DNA from: Nitrospira sp.
Lineage (GTDB): Bacteria > Nitrospirota > Nitrospiria > Nitrospirales > Nitrospiraceae
Direction of reading: 5' to 3'
NCBI GenBank assembly: GCA_003135435.1
Contig: PLBR01000235.1
Coordinates: 1 to 47,817, forward strand
DNA: 47,817 nucleotides
Below, piece after piece: positions 40,509 through 47,817 of the stretch. The notes beneath the pieces were generated by a model. The model saw only the letters and a program-made list of their open reading frames with translations. It was not told the origin of the DNA and made no database searches. The translations under genes were made by a program, and so were the position numbers. The first letter of the stretch is position 1, and each line of letters starts with the position of its first letter.

Positions 40509-40772
40509 CTACTCGCGCGGTTTCATTTTGAGTAACAAGGCCTTCTCGGCGCTCTCACGGCTCGGCACGCCGACGAACGTCAGTCGCCCATCGATAATGG
40601 TGGCCGGCACCGCCCTGACCGCATGCCGGTCGGCGAGGCTCCGTCCATCCTCTGTGGTGATATCCACCTCGCGATAGCTGAAACTATATTTCACCCGCAA
40701 CTGTTTCCAGAGACTCTTCGCCGACGGGCAGGCCCCACAGCTCGGCGAGACTAAGAGCAAAATGTTCGGCAT
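40509..40772 (-). CDS. Thioredoxin-fold / glutaredoxin-like protein
   Basis: An 87-residue protein from ATG 40772. The upstream frame extension lacks family character. It opens with a beta strand and redox loop, NILLLVSPSCGACPSAKSLW, giving a CGAC active site. It continues with YSFSYREVDITTEDGRSLAD and the cis-proline loop AVRAVPATIIDGRLTFVG, as in glutaredoxins and small thioredoxin-like proteins. A role in thiol-disulfide exchange in the cytoplasm is expected. It precedes the small zinc-ribbon gene and lies divergently from rpsB, sharing a 275-base region with its promoter and leader. Confidence 0.85.
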   Translation of the reverse strand: MPNILLLVSPSCGACPSAKSLWKQLRVKYSFSYREVDITTEDGRSLADRHAVRAVPATIIDGRLTFVGVPSRESAEKALLLKMKPRE

Positions 40773-40983
40773 CGACTCCCTCCAACAGCGGTGCGAGCTT
40801 AACACCGGGTCGAACGGGGGAGCAAGCGAGGGGATGGCGCTGGTCTTGCAAACTCACCCTCACCATGCTAGCGTGCCAAGGCTTTAGTGCTCAGGAGACC
40901 GTCTCCTTCTCGCACAATCTCGTGCGTGGAGGAACAGTATCAAATTCATATCGGCGTCACGGACGTCGCTCGACTTGAGAATA

Positions 40984-41018
40984 AGGGGGCCAGTCCCCCT
41001 CGCCTGCGTCAGCAGGCG
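40984..41018 (+). promoter_or_regulatory. Two stem-loops in the rpsB leader
   Basis: AGGGGG-ccagt-CCCCCT (40984-41000) is followed at once by CGCCTGC-gtca-GCAGGCG (41001-41018), ending 15 bases before the rpsB ribosome binding site (AGGGGAGGTG). S2 controls its own operon through the leader in several bacteria, and these hairpins are candidates for such control. A further small hairpin, ggagac-c-gtctcc, lies about 80 bases upstream. Confidence 0.45.
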
Positions 41019-41047
41019 CTCTGCAAGTCTTGAGGGGAGGTGAAGGC

Positions 41048-41821
41048 ATGGGAGTGGTTTCGATCAAGGAATTGTTAGAAGCGGGTGTCCATTTCGGACA
41101 CCAGACGAATCGGTGGAACCCAAAGATGAAGAAGTTTCTCTTTGGGGAACGCAACGGCATCTATATCATCGACCTTCAGCAAACACTAACTCGGATGGAG
41201 CAGGCCTATGCCTTCGTCCGCGACACCGTTGCCACCGGCCAATCGGTGCTGTTTGTCGGGACCAAGCGGCAGGCTGCTGAGATCCTTCAAGAAGAAGCTT
41301 TACGCGCCAACATGTTCTTCGTCAACCAACGCTGGCTCGGCGGGATGCTCACGAACTTCCAGACCATCCGGAAGAGCATCGATAAGATGAAAAAGATGGA
41401 GACCAAGCTGGCGGACCCCAGCCAATACGGCCTGAAGAAAAAAGAAATTATGAAGATGCAGAAAGAGATTGTCAAACTTCAGAAGTATCTGAGCGGCATC
41501 AAGGACATGCGCGGCGGACCAGGAGCCGTCTTCGTCCTCGACACCCGCATCGAACACCTTGCCGTGCAGGAAGCGAAGCGGTTGGAGATTCCGATAATCG
41601 CGATCCTGGACTCGAACTGCGACCCGGACCACATCACTTACCCCATCCCTGGAAACGACGACGCCATTCGCTCCATCAAACTCATCACGTCTCGCATTGC
41701 CGACGCCTGCATTGAAGGCGCCCAATTGCGGGCACAGCGCGAAGAAGCAGATTTCAAACCCGTTCCTGCAGGGGGAGACAAAGACGCGGCCATCAGCTTC
41801 GCGAGCGCACCGGCTTCATAA
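41048..41821 (+). CDS. rpsB: 30S ribosomal protein S2
   Basis: A 257-residue protein from ATG 41048, with GGGGAGGTG just upstream; an in-frame TTG 18 bases earlier is discarded. The family signatures are complete: [20 protein letters not shown] at the start, [20 protein letters not shown], the loop [39 protein letters not shown], and [20 protein letters not shown] near the C-terminus. S2 binds the small-subunit platform near S1 and is one of the last proteins to assemble. It heads a five-gene run with tsf, pyrH, frr and alr. Confidence 0.98.
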   Translation: MGVVSIKELLEAGVHFGHQTNRWNPKMKKFLFGERNGIYIIDLQQTLTRMEQAYAFVRDTVATGQSVLFVGTKRQAAEILQEEALRANMFFVNQRWLGGMLTNFQTIRKSIDKMKKMETKLADPSQYGLKKKEIMKMQKEIVKLQKYLSGIKDMRGGPGAVFVLDTRIEHLAVQEAKRLEIPIIAILDSNCDPDHITYPIPGNDDAIRSIKLITSRIADACIEGAQLRAQREEADFKPVPAGGDKDAAISFASAPAS

Positions 41822-41881
41822 CGCCCGGCGTCGCATGCGTCAGCTACTACACTCACTGTTTACCCAGAAGGATCGTCACGT

Positions 41882-42478
41882 ATGGCTGGATCAAGTCAGC
41901 TGGTCAAAGAACTGAGGGAAAAAACCGGCGCCGGCATCCTCGATTGCCAGAAAGCGCTCACCGAGAATGGCGACGACATCGAGAAAGCCATCGATTACCT
42001 GCGCCAAAAGGGTTTGGCCGCCGCGCTCAAAAAATCAGGCCGCGAGACCAAGCAAGGCCTCGTACACGCCTACATCCACATGGGTGGAAAAATCGGTGTG
42101 CTCATCGAAGTCAACTGTGAAACCGACTTCGTCGCCCGGAACGAAGAGTTCAAGTCGTTCGTCAACGACCTGGCCCTCCAGGTTGCTGCCGGGAAACCCT
42201 CCTACGTCAGACGGGAGGACATTCCTGCCTCGCTCATCGAGAAAGAACGATCGATTTATGAGGGACAGGCCAAAGAAATGGGCAAGCCCCCGGCCACATG
42301 GCCGAAGATCGTCGAAGGTAAGGTGGAAAAATTCTTCCAAGAGAGCTGTCTGATCGAACAGTCCTTTGTCAAGGACCCAGCTGTCACGATTAAGGACCTC
42401 CTCGCACTGAAGATTTCAAAAATCGGCGAGAACATGAACATTCGCCGCTTCACCCGGTACCAATTAGGCGAAGCATGA
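41882..42478 (+). CDS. tsf: Elongation factor Ts
   Basis: A 198-residue protein from ATG 41882, with AAGGA 9 bases upstream. It has the N-terminal UBA-like helix bundle ([20 protein letters not shown]), the nucleotide-exchange core [20 protein letters not shown] and the C-terminal [17 protein letters not shown]. It is a short form of the protein, about 198 residues instead of about 280, lacking part of the second core domain, as in several phyla. It catalyses GDP release from EF-Tu. It overlaps pyrH through ATGA. Confidence 0.97.
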   Translation: MAGSSQLVKELREKTGAGILDCQKALTENGDDIEKAIDYLRQKGLAAALKKSGRETKQGLVHAYIHMGGKIGVLIEVNCETDFVARNEEFKSFVNDLALQVAAGKPSYVRREDIPASLIEKERSIYEGQAKEMGKPPATWPKIVEGKVEKFFQESCLIEQSFVKDPAVTIKDLLALKISKIGENMNIRRFTRYQLGEA

Positions 42479-43200
42479 GCTCTGCCAACTATCGGCGCAT
42501 CCTCCTTAAAGTGAGCGGAGAGATGTTGGCCGGTGAGCAGGGCTTCGGCATCCAACCCTCCATCCTTGAAGGCCTCGCGTCGGAAATCGCCTCCGTCGTG
42601 GCCCTCGACATCGAAGTGGCCGTGGTCATCGGCGGTGGTAATATCTTCCGAGGTATTGCCGCCAGCGCGTCCGGCATGGAACGCGCCTCTGCCGACTACA
42701 TGGGAATGCTCGCCACCGTTCTCAACGCCCTGGCTCTGCAAAACGCACTCGAACGCACCGGCATTATGACGCGGGTCCAGTCCGCAATCGAAATGCGCCA
42801 GTTGGCAGAGGGGTATATCCGCCGACGAGCCATTCGCCATCTTGAGAAAAAACGCGTGGTCATCTTCGCCGGCGGCACGGGGAATCCTTACTTCTCCACC
42901 GATACTGCGGCGGCACTGAGGGCGATGGAGATCGGGGCCCAGGTCATCATGAAAGGGACCAAGGTCGACGGAATCTACGACGCCGATCCCGTGAAAAACC
43001 CCTCTGCAAAGAAATATCAGACGATTTCCTTTCTTTCGATTTTGAATCAAAATTTGAAAGTGATGGATGCCACGGCCATCAGCCTATGCATGGATAACAA
43101 CCTTCCGCTCATCGTGTTCAACCTGAAGGAACAAGGCAACTTCAAACGCGTCGCCATGGGCGAAGCGATCGGAACCGTTGTCACACCCGATCGCCGCTAA
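42475..43200 (+). CDS. pyrH: UMP kinase
   Basis: A 241-residue hexameric UMP kinase that phosphorylates UMP to UDP in the pyrimidine pathway. Motifs: [20 protein letters not shown] (ATP-binding start), [37 protein letters not shown], and [20 protein letters not shown]. The ATG overlaps the tsf stop (ATGA), so the two are translationally coupled. It has the usual place after tsf in bacterial genomes. Confidence 0.98.
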   Translation: MSSANYRRILLKVSGEMLAGEQGFGIQPSILEGLASEIASVVALDIEVAVVIGGGNIFRGIAASASGMERASADYMGMLATVLNALALQNALERTGIMTRVQSAIEMRQLAEGYIRRRAIRHLEKKRVVIFAGGTGNPYFSTDTAAALRAMEIGAQVIMKGTKVDGIYDADPVKNPSAKKYQTISFLSILNQNLKVMDATAISLCMDNNLPLIVFNLKEQGNFKRVAMGEAIGTVVTPDRR

Positions 43201-43218
43201 CTTTCTGGGGAGTCTCGC

Positions 43219-43782
43219 ATGTCCAACCCTGCCGCCATACGCCAAAAGGTCACGGAAAAGATGGAGTCCGCACTGGAGCATCTCAAGCGGGATTTGGCCG
43301 GCCTACGGACAGGGCGAGCGTCGGTCGCCCTCTTCGACGGCGTTCGGGTTGACTACTACGGCACGATGACCCCACTGAAGCAGGTGGCCAATATTTCGAC
43401 CCCGGAGGCCCGCCTCATCACGATCCAGCCGTGGGAGCCGAACCTGATCAAGGAAATCGAAAAAGCCCTGGCGGGATCGGGCCTTGGCATCACACCGTCC
43501 AACGACGGAAAGGTCATTCGCGTGCCCCTTCCGCCGCTCACCGAAGAACGGCGCAAAGAACTCAGCAAGATCTGCAAAAAACACGGCGAAGACACAAAAG
43601 TCGTTGTGCGTGGGTTCCGGCGAGATGCGAACGAAGACTTGAAGAAACTGCAAAAGGATGGCAAGTTGACTGAAGACGAGCTGCGAAAGTCCGAAACCGA
43701 CACCCAGAAACTGACCGACCAATACATTCAAAAAATCGACGACGTGGTGAAGAAAAAAGAACAAGAAATCATGGAAGTGTGA
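43219..43782 (+). CDS. frr: Ribosome recycling factor
   Basis: A 187-residue protein, full length. The family features are clear: MESALEHLKRDLAGLRTGRA in the first helix (RTGRA is highly conserved), LKQVANISTPEARLITIQPW, GITPSNDGKVIRVPLPPLTE and ERRKELSKICKKHGEDTKVV. A long coiled-coil tail follows. It splits post-termination ribosomes with EF-G. ATG 43219 lies 18 bases after the pyrH stop and has GGGGAG upstream. The stop (TGA) overlaps the alr start (GTGA). Confidence 0.98.
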   Translation: MSNPAAIRQKVTEKMESALEHLKRDLAGLRTGRASVALFDGVRVDYYGTMTPLKQVANISTPEARLITIQPWEPNLIKEIEKALAGSGLGITPSNDGKVIRVPLPPLTEERRKELSKICKKHGEDTKVVVRGFRRDANEDLKKLQKDGKLTEDELRKSETDTQKLTDQYIQKIDDVVKKKEQEIMEV

Positions 43783-44912
43783 TCTCGATTTCGACCGTGC
43801 TACCCACCTACGCCACCGTCAATCTCACGGCACTCGCCCACAATCTCTCTTGCATCAAGCGCTATCTGTCCCCCGGCTGTGAGGTCATGGCCATCGTCAA
43901 GGCCAATGCGTACGGGCATGGAGCTGTGGAGACCGCTCAGGCGCTTACCCGCCAGGGCATCGAGCGATTTGCAGTGGCCTCGCTCGACGAAGGTATCGCA
44001 CTCCGCCAAGCCGGTCTTTCAGCGTCTATCGTGGTTCTGGGAGCGCTCTTCGAGGAGCAGGTGTCCGACCTGGTCGCTCACCGGCTGACACCGGTCGTCA
44101 GCGATGGGCGCATCCTTCCTACCTTGGCGAAGGCCGCTCGTTCACATCCAACCTCCTACCCGATTCACCTCAAGGTCGAAACCGGGATGGGACGATTAGG
44201 GTTTTCTCCGGAAGATCTGCTCTCATTCCTCGACAACCCTATCTTGCGGAGTCCCCTCCAGGTCGAGGGCATGATGACCCACCTTGCCGACGCAGACGGA
44301 GCGGACAGCGACTTCACGGAACGGCAACTTGGCGCATTTCGTGCCATGCTGGAGCAGATCCGACAACGTGGTCTCTCCATCCCGCTGGTGCATACGGCAA
44401 ACAGTGCCGCCATCGTCAGGTTTCCCGACGCGCACTTTTCACTCGTGCGCCCCGGCATCATGCTCTACGGGTACCACACCTTGCCCGCCACAATCCCCGC
44501 TCCTGATCTCACACCTGTCCTCTCGCTTCGAACCACGATCGTCCAACTTCGGACAATTCCACGAGGGAGAACCGTCAGCTACAACGGGACATTTGTCGCG
44601 CAACGACCGACGCGCATTGCGGTGCTGCCCATTGGTTACGCCGACGGCTATAGTCGGCGGCTCTCCCATTGCGGATCGGTCTTGATTCAAGGACGCCGCG
44701 CCCCGATCGTCGGTCTGGTGTGCATGGATATGATCATGGTGGATGTCACCGATCTCGCACCGGTACAAGTGGGTGAGGCCGTCACGCTGATCGGGCAACA
44801 GGGCCAGGAATCGATCTGGGCTGATGAAGTGGCCGACTGGATCGGCACGATCCCCTATGAAGTCCTCTGCGGGATCGGTTCCCGCGTTCCGCGCCTGTAC
44901 GAATCCGCCTGA
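43779..44912 (+). CDS. alr: Alanine racemase
   Basis: A 377-residue PLP enzyme that makes D-alanine for peptidoglycan. The start GTG 43779 overlaps the frr stop. The PLP lysine is Lys41 in VMAIVKANAYGHGAVE. The substrate-binding run HLKVETGMGRLGF and TANSAAIVRFPD are typical. The catalytic tyrosine region is RTVSYNGTFVAQRPTRIAVL, then PIGYADGYSR. The C-terminal beta domain has GLVCMDMIMVDVTD and IPYEVLCGIGSRVPRLY. Coupling of cell-wall precursor supply to the translation operon is an inference from gene order. Confidence 0.97.
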   Translation: MISISTVLPTYATVNLTALAHNLSCIKRYLSPGCEVMAIVKANAYGHGAVETAQALTRQGIERFAVASLDEGIALRQAGLSASIVVLGALFEEQVSDLVAHRLTPVVSDGRILPTLAKAARSHPTSYPIHLKVETGMGRLGFSPEDLLSFLDNPILRSPLQVEGMMTHLADADGADSDFTERQLGAFRAMLEQIRQRGLSIPLVHTANSAAIVRFPDAHFSLVRPGIMLYGYHTLPATIPAPDLTPVLSLRTTIVQLRTIPRGRTVSYNGTFVAQRPTRIAVLPIGYADGYSRRLSHCGSVLIQGRRAPIVGLVCMDMIMVDVTDLAPVQVGEAVTLIGQQGQESIWADEVADWIGTIPYEVLCGIGSRVPRLYESA

Positions 44913-44930
44913 CGCACGACGTTTCGCTAC

Positions 44931-45046
44931 GCGAGACGGGCGAGGGTTCGACGTCCGAAGTTCGAGGTTTCCGGAACTTCGAATCCCGAACTTCAAACTT
45001 CGAATCGCGCCTATCTCGCCTTTCTCGCTCGTCCCGCCCATCTCGC
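44931..45046. repeat. Intergenic inverted repeat with GCGAGACGGGCGAG arms
   Basis: The left arm gcgagacgggcgag pairs with the right side (ctcgctcgtcccgcccatct then cgcg). The middle contains nested smaller copies of cgaagttcgagg / ggaacttcgaa / cgaacttcaaacttcgaa. It lies between the convergent stops of alr and the FadL-type gene, with the CTAG of the latter's stop codon at its edge. It probably ends both transcripts. Confidence 0.6.
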
Positions 45047-45054
45047 GCATCCGG

Positions 45055-46452
45055 CTAGTAGATCATTCGAATCGACACACCACCGTTATACAGCGTGGTC
45101 CTGTAGGTTCCATCGACGGTCGGATTGCGATTGCCCAGCACCGTACGGTCCTCGTAGAGCGCCGTTTGAAACGAGAGATCGACTCCGATCGCTTTGGGTT
45201 TCAGCGAGCCCACACCGAGGTCTCCACATCGCATCAGGCCCAGAAACGACCCCTGCTCCTTGCACAACAATCCAATCCCTCCCCCCACGATGTGGAGGTC
45301 CGAAGAGGGAATCCCTGGATCATAGGTCAAATCAGGCATTTGATTTTGCTGGTTGGTATAGCCGGCCCGCAGCGCCACCTCCCAGTTCGGGAGCGATTCA
45401 AGCGCCAGCCACTTGTATTCGGTTCCGAGCATCACAGCATAGGTACTACTCCAGTTCTGCGGCTGCGCAATCGTCATACCGCTCCCCAACGTGACATCGA
45501 GATTTCGAACAGACTTCCACCCCACGTAGTCGACGTCCATCTCCAATTTCCACTCCCGTTCACTCGTCCGAACAGGCCAAATCGCAATCGCTCCTGTAAT
45601 GATTTGCGGTAAGACCAGTGTGGCGCTGGCATCGGACACTTTGGCTCCATTAGCCAATAATGCGCCGCTCAGGTGCAAGGTCGCTTGACTGCGGTAGACG
45701 ATGCCGATGTTTGCCAGCGGCTTCCCATCGGGATTGCGCAACACCGTATACAACAGGCTGGCGTTGAAACCAACCGCGGTGTCTTTCCCAAAAAGTTCAG
45801 TTTTCACCCCGGCGGCAGGAATCGACTGTTTCTCTGCATGACCTTCGCCGGCGAGTCCGCTGAAGGTATAGATATCCGCACCCAGCCCTAGAGAGAGGTT
45901 CTCCGTGGCCTTGTAGGCGAGGGTAGGCTTGATATCCAGAAGCGGCAGCGCGTTGAAGGTCGTGGCCGTCCTGAACGGCCCATCGTTCGGCCAGCGAGTC
46001 AGCGAGCCGAACGGCACAGTCAGGCCAATTCCGGCAGAAAGGTTACCCAGTGCCGTGATCCCGAGATCCTTCAAATTCGCGACGATGTATGTGTGCGTAG
46101 GCGGCGGCCAGGCAAGACTGCCGTTGCGATCGCCGGTCGCATTGACGCCGCTCGAACTTGTAAAGTTGGTCGTACCGCCGGCAAGAAGCCCTCCTGCCAA
46201 GATCTGCACCCCCTGCAACTGCGTCATCCCTGCCGGATTGTAGTGCAGAGCCGAGGGGTCGTCGGCTTGGGCTGCAAAGGCATTACTCATCGCGGATGCG
46301 GCGGCTCCCTGCCCTTGAATACGGGGAACCTGTGCGGAGGCCATCCCGGGTAAGCACGCCAAGCACACCCCTATCATACAGATCCACGGCATCCACATCC
46401 GAAGAACCGATCCAGTCCTTCGACAACACCTCCCCCAGACTCTCCTAGTCAT
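45055..46452 (-). CDS. OmpP1/FadL-type outer-membrane transport protein
   Basis: A 465-residue porin. ATG 46452 is chosen over the upstream frame, which overlaps the histidine kinase gene; a later Met (about residue 19) would also fit a signal peptide. The signal (MPWICMIGVCLACLPGMASA) is followed by QVPRIQGQGAAASAMSNAFA and AQADDPSALHYNPAGMTQLQ, the FadL plug and entry region. FadL proteins are 14-strand barrels that carry hydrophobic compounds across the outer membrane. The final strand ends in an aromatic (VSIRMIY). It follows the histidine kinase by 17 bases and may be in its operon. Confidence 0.88.
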   Translation of the reverse strand: MTRRVWGRCCRRTGSVLRMWMPWICMIGVCLACLPGMASAQVPRIQGQGAAASAMSNAFAAQADDPSALHYNPAGMTQLQGVQILAGGLLAGGTTNFTSSSGVNATGDRNGSLAWPPPTHTYIVANLKDLGITALGNLSAGIGLTVPFGSLTRWPNDGPFRTATTFNALPLLDIKPTLAYKATENLSLGLGADIYTFSGLAGEGHAEKQSIPAAGVKTELFGKDTAVGFNASLLYTVLRNPDGKPLANIGIVYRSQATLHLSGALLANGAKVSDASATLVLPQIITGAIAIWPVRTSEREWKLEMDVDYVGWKSVRNLDVTLGSGMTIAQPQNWSSTYAVMLGTEYKWLALESLPNWEVALRAGYTNQQNQMPDLTYDPGIPSSDLHIVGGGIGLLCKEQGSFLGLMRCGDLGVGSLKPKAIGVDLSFQTALYEDRTVLGNRNPTVDGTYRTTLYNGGVSIRMIY

Positions 46453-46469
46453 ACTCCTCTTCTTTTTGT

Positions 46470-47774
46470 TCACCCGAGCATGCCCGACTCCCCCGCAGAC
46501 TCCGATAACGGTCGCTCCAAAGGCCGAAACCAATAGTCTGCGACCCGTTGCAGCTCGTCGACATCGAACGGCTTCAGCACATAGGCCTGCGCACCCATGC
46601 CGATCGCGCGAACCGCCAATTCTTTGGAGCCTGACGCTGTGACCATCACAATCGGGATCTGCTGATCCCATCTTCGAATTTGCCTAAGCACGTCCATCCC
46701 ATCCATAGAGGGAACGCCAATGTCCAAAATCATCCCTTCGAACGTCTCGGACCGCACCGCTTCCAGCGCTCGGACTCCGTCAACCGCCGACTGGACACGA
46801 TACCCCTTGGCCTGCAAACAATCCTGGAAGAGTTGACGAATATCCGGATCATCATCGACGACCAGGATGCGGGGCGCTTCTGCCGATGAAGCACCGAGCG
46901 ACACCGCGATCGTGGGAAGCAACGGAATCGTGAAGGTCAACTCCGCACCGTGCCCTGGTTCACTCCGCGCGACGATGGCCCCACCTTGTAGTTCCACCAA
47001 CGTTCGCACGATCGACAAACCCAAGCCCAGCCCTTTCGTTCCGCTCCGGACCTGCTTGACTCGAAAGAACGGATCGAATATCTGGTCAAGGAACTCTGGC
47101 GGAATACCCGGCCCGGTATCGCGCACAGAGACCCCGGCGAGCGTCTGGTTCTCCTGCCTCACCGTCACCATAATGCTGCCGGCCTCCGGGGTAAACTTCA
47201 CCGCATTCTGGACCAAATTCGTGATGATCTGGATCAGGCGATCGCGATCCGCCCAGACTATCAGTGGGGCAGGAGGAGCGACCGCCTCCAATGTCTGCTG
47301 TTTGGCCTGGGCCAAGAGGCGCAATTGTTCGACCGCATCCGCCACACAGCGCCCCAGGTCGATCTCGCCGGGAACGAGATCCAACCTCCCGGATTGAATC
47401 CTCGTGCGATCCAACAAGGCCTCGATCATACGGATCAACCGGTCTGAATTCTCCAACATCCGTGACAAATAACGCTGCTGTTTTTCATTGAGCGGCCCCG
47501 TCAATCCATCGAACAGGTTCTGCAAGAACCCCTTGATCGAGGTCAACGGCGTCTTGAGCTCGTGCGAAACATGCGAGAGAAATTGAGACCGCAAGCGATC
47601 CGCCTGCTCCAGCTCAGCCGTGCGTTCACGCACTTTGACTTCGAGTCCCACGTTCAACTCTTCAATTTGTTCATACGCGGAGGCGTTATCCAGTGCGATC
47701 GCGACTTGATGGGCGACCGTCATCATCAACTCAAGATCATCCTGTATCAGGATGTTTTGGCACCAGCTTGGCAC
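46470..47774 (-). CDS. Hybrid histidine kinase, apparently 5'-truncated
   Basis: A 434-codon frame from GTG 47774. The start falls inside what looks like the tail of a GAF sensor domain (LELMMTVAHQVAIALDNASA). It continues with a coiled-coil linker, phospho-acceptor His71 (FLSHVSHELKTPLTSIKGFL), an HATPase domain (TNLVQNAVKFTP, RDTGPGI, GLGLGLSIVRTLVELQGG) and a C-terminal receiver domain (RILVVDDDPDIRQLF; phospho-Asp in GMILDIGVPSMDGMD). An in-frame TAA lies just upstream of the GTG. The sequence from 47799 is a repeat end, so the gene may have lost its N-terminus to an insertion. It precedes the FadL-type gene by 17 bases. Confidence 0.85.
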   Translation of the reverse strand: MPSWCQNILIQDDLELMMTVAHQVAIALDNASAYEQIEELNVGLEVKVRERTAELEQADRLRSQFLSHVSHELKTPLTSIKGFLQNLFDGLTGPLNEKQQRYLSRMLENSDRLIRMIEALLDRTRIQSGRLDLVPGEIDLGRCVADAVEQLRLLAQAKQQTLEAVAPPAPLIVWADRDRLIQIITNLVQNAVKFTPEAGSIMVTVRQENQTLAGVSVRDTGPGIPPEFLDQIFDPFFRVKQVRSGTKGLGLGLSIVRTLVELQGGAIVARSEPGHGAELTFTIPLLPTIAVSLGASSAEAPRILVVDDDPDIRQLFQDCLQAKGYRVQSAVDGVRALEAVRSETFEGMILDIGVPSMDGMDVLRQIRRWDQQIPIVMVTASGSKELAVRAIGMGAQAYVLKPFDVDELQRVADYWFRPLERPLSESAGESGMLG

Positions 47775-47798
47775 CAGGGAGGCGACTTATATCATCGC

Positions 47799-47817
47799 TA
47801 GGAGCCTGTCCGACATT
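47799..47817. mobile_element. Palindromic element, GGAGCCTGTCC family, copy 2 (cut by window edge)
   Basis: The sequence taggagcctgtccgacatt matches the left end of the element at 25435-25609 with one change. It begins about 25 bases upstream of the histidine kinase start and runs out of the window. The rest cannot be seen. Confidence 0.55.

Noticed and set aside
42256-43050. 264-codon minus-strand frame over tsf and pyrH
   Set aside because: It lies wholly opposite two certain genes. Its composition (His, Gly and Asp rich) is a codon-mirror artefact.
44439-45050. 203-codon minus-strand frame over the end of alr
   Set aside because: It starts in the palindrome between genes and runs antisense to alr, with no family signal.
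47757-47780. TGGCAC-like pair (ttggcaccagcttggcacc) as a sigma-54 promoter
   Set aside because: The second element is TGGC, not TTGC, and the site lies within the kinase coding sequence on the wrong strand.
1-47817. CRISPR array
   Set aside because: The only tandem repeats seen are 9-base hairpin ladders and short Pro/Asn codon repeats. No 25-40-base direct repeats with unique spacers occur.

Overview
The window looks like chromosome from a moderately GC-rich Gram-negative bacterium. It has an outer-membrane FadL-type porin, lipoproteins with Lgt, and the housekeeping block rpsB-tsf-pyrH-frr-alr. Gene order, codon style and the dense intergenic palindromes are most like Nitrospira (Nitrospirota). 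That assignment rests on pattern memory, not on a search.

Layout. Bases 1-4180 look like the tip of an integrated element: decayed helix-turn-helix repeats, an AT-rich orphan gene (853-1671), about 1 kb without a gene, a C2H2 zinc-finger protein, an excisionase-like HTH gene with a dyad at its start, and finally a 3' remnant of a tRNA-Thr gene (4135-4180), the usual scar of integration into a tRNA. Bases 4200-8870 are a decay zone. It holds a PIN-domain frame with no usable start, three broken fragments of staphylococcal-nuclease-like (SNase) genes, and one intact lipoprotein gene (6202-7863). From 8900 the core resumes: a GlrK/lipoprotein/GlrR-type two-component operon, a membrane protein, clpB, a comM (yifB) operon, an AsnC-type ligand-binding protein, a Gfo/Idh/MocA oxidoreductase, a dienelactone-hydrolase-like protein that lacks its nucleophile, DUF423, a PilZ-like protein, tRNA-Leu(TAA), a YtxH protein, lgt and a minimal zincin. 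Next come a 1130-residue SAM/adenylate-cyclase/ATPase/TPR regulator, a UspA-ABC1 (UbiB-like) fusion, an AddAB-type helicase-nuclease pair, a zinc ribbon plus thioredoxin-fold pair, and the rpsB-tsf-pyrH-frr-alr operon. The window ends with a FadL-type porin and a hybrid histidine kinase whose 5' end is cut at the window edge by a repeat.

How the genes work together. The rpsB-alr block couples translation (S2, EF-Ts, ribosome recycling) to UMP kinase and D-alanine supply, with ATGA/GTGA overlaps. AddA and AddB overlap by 8 bases and should form one double-strand-break resection enzyme. GlrK and GlrR flank a lipoprotein, as in the enterobacterial glrK-qseG-glrR operon.

The least expected content is between the genes. 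At least three families of non-coding elements with terminal inverted repeats (about 130-330 bp) sit hard against gene ends. In places they supply the stop codon or touch the ribosome binding site. They share interchangeable internal modules, including a hairpin built from 9-base tandem repeats. No CRISPR array, rRNA or intact transposase was seen.
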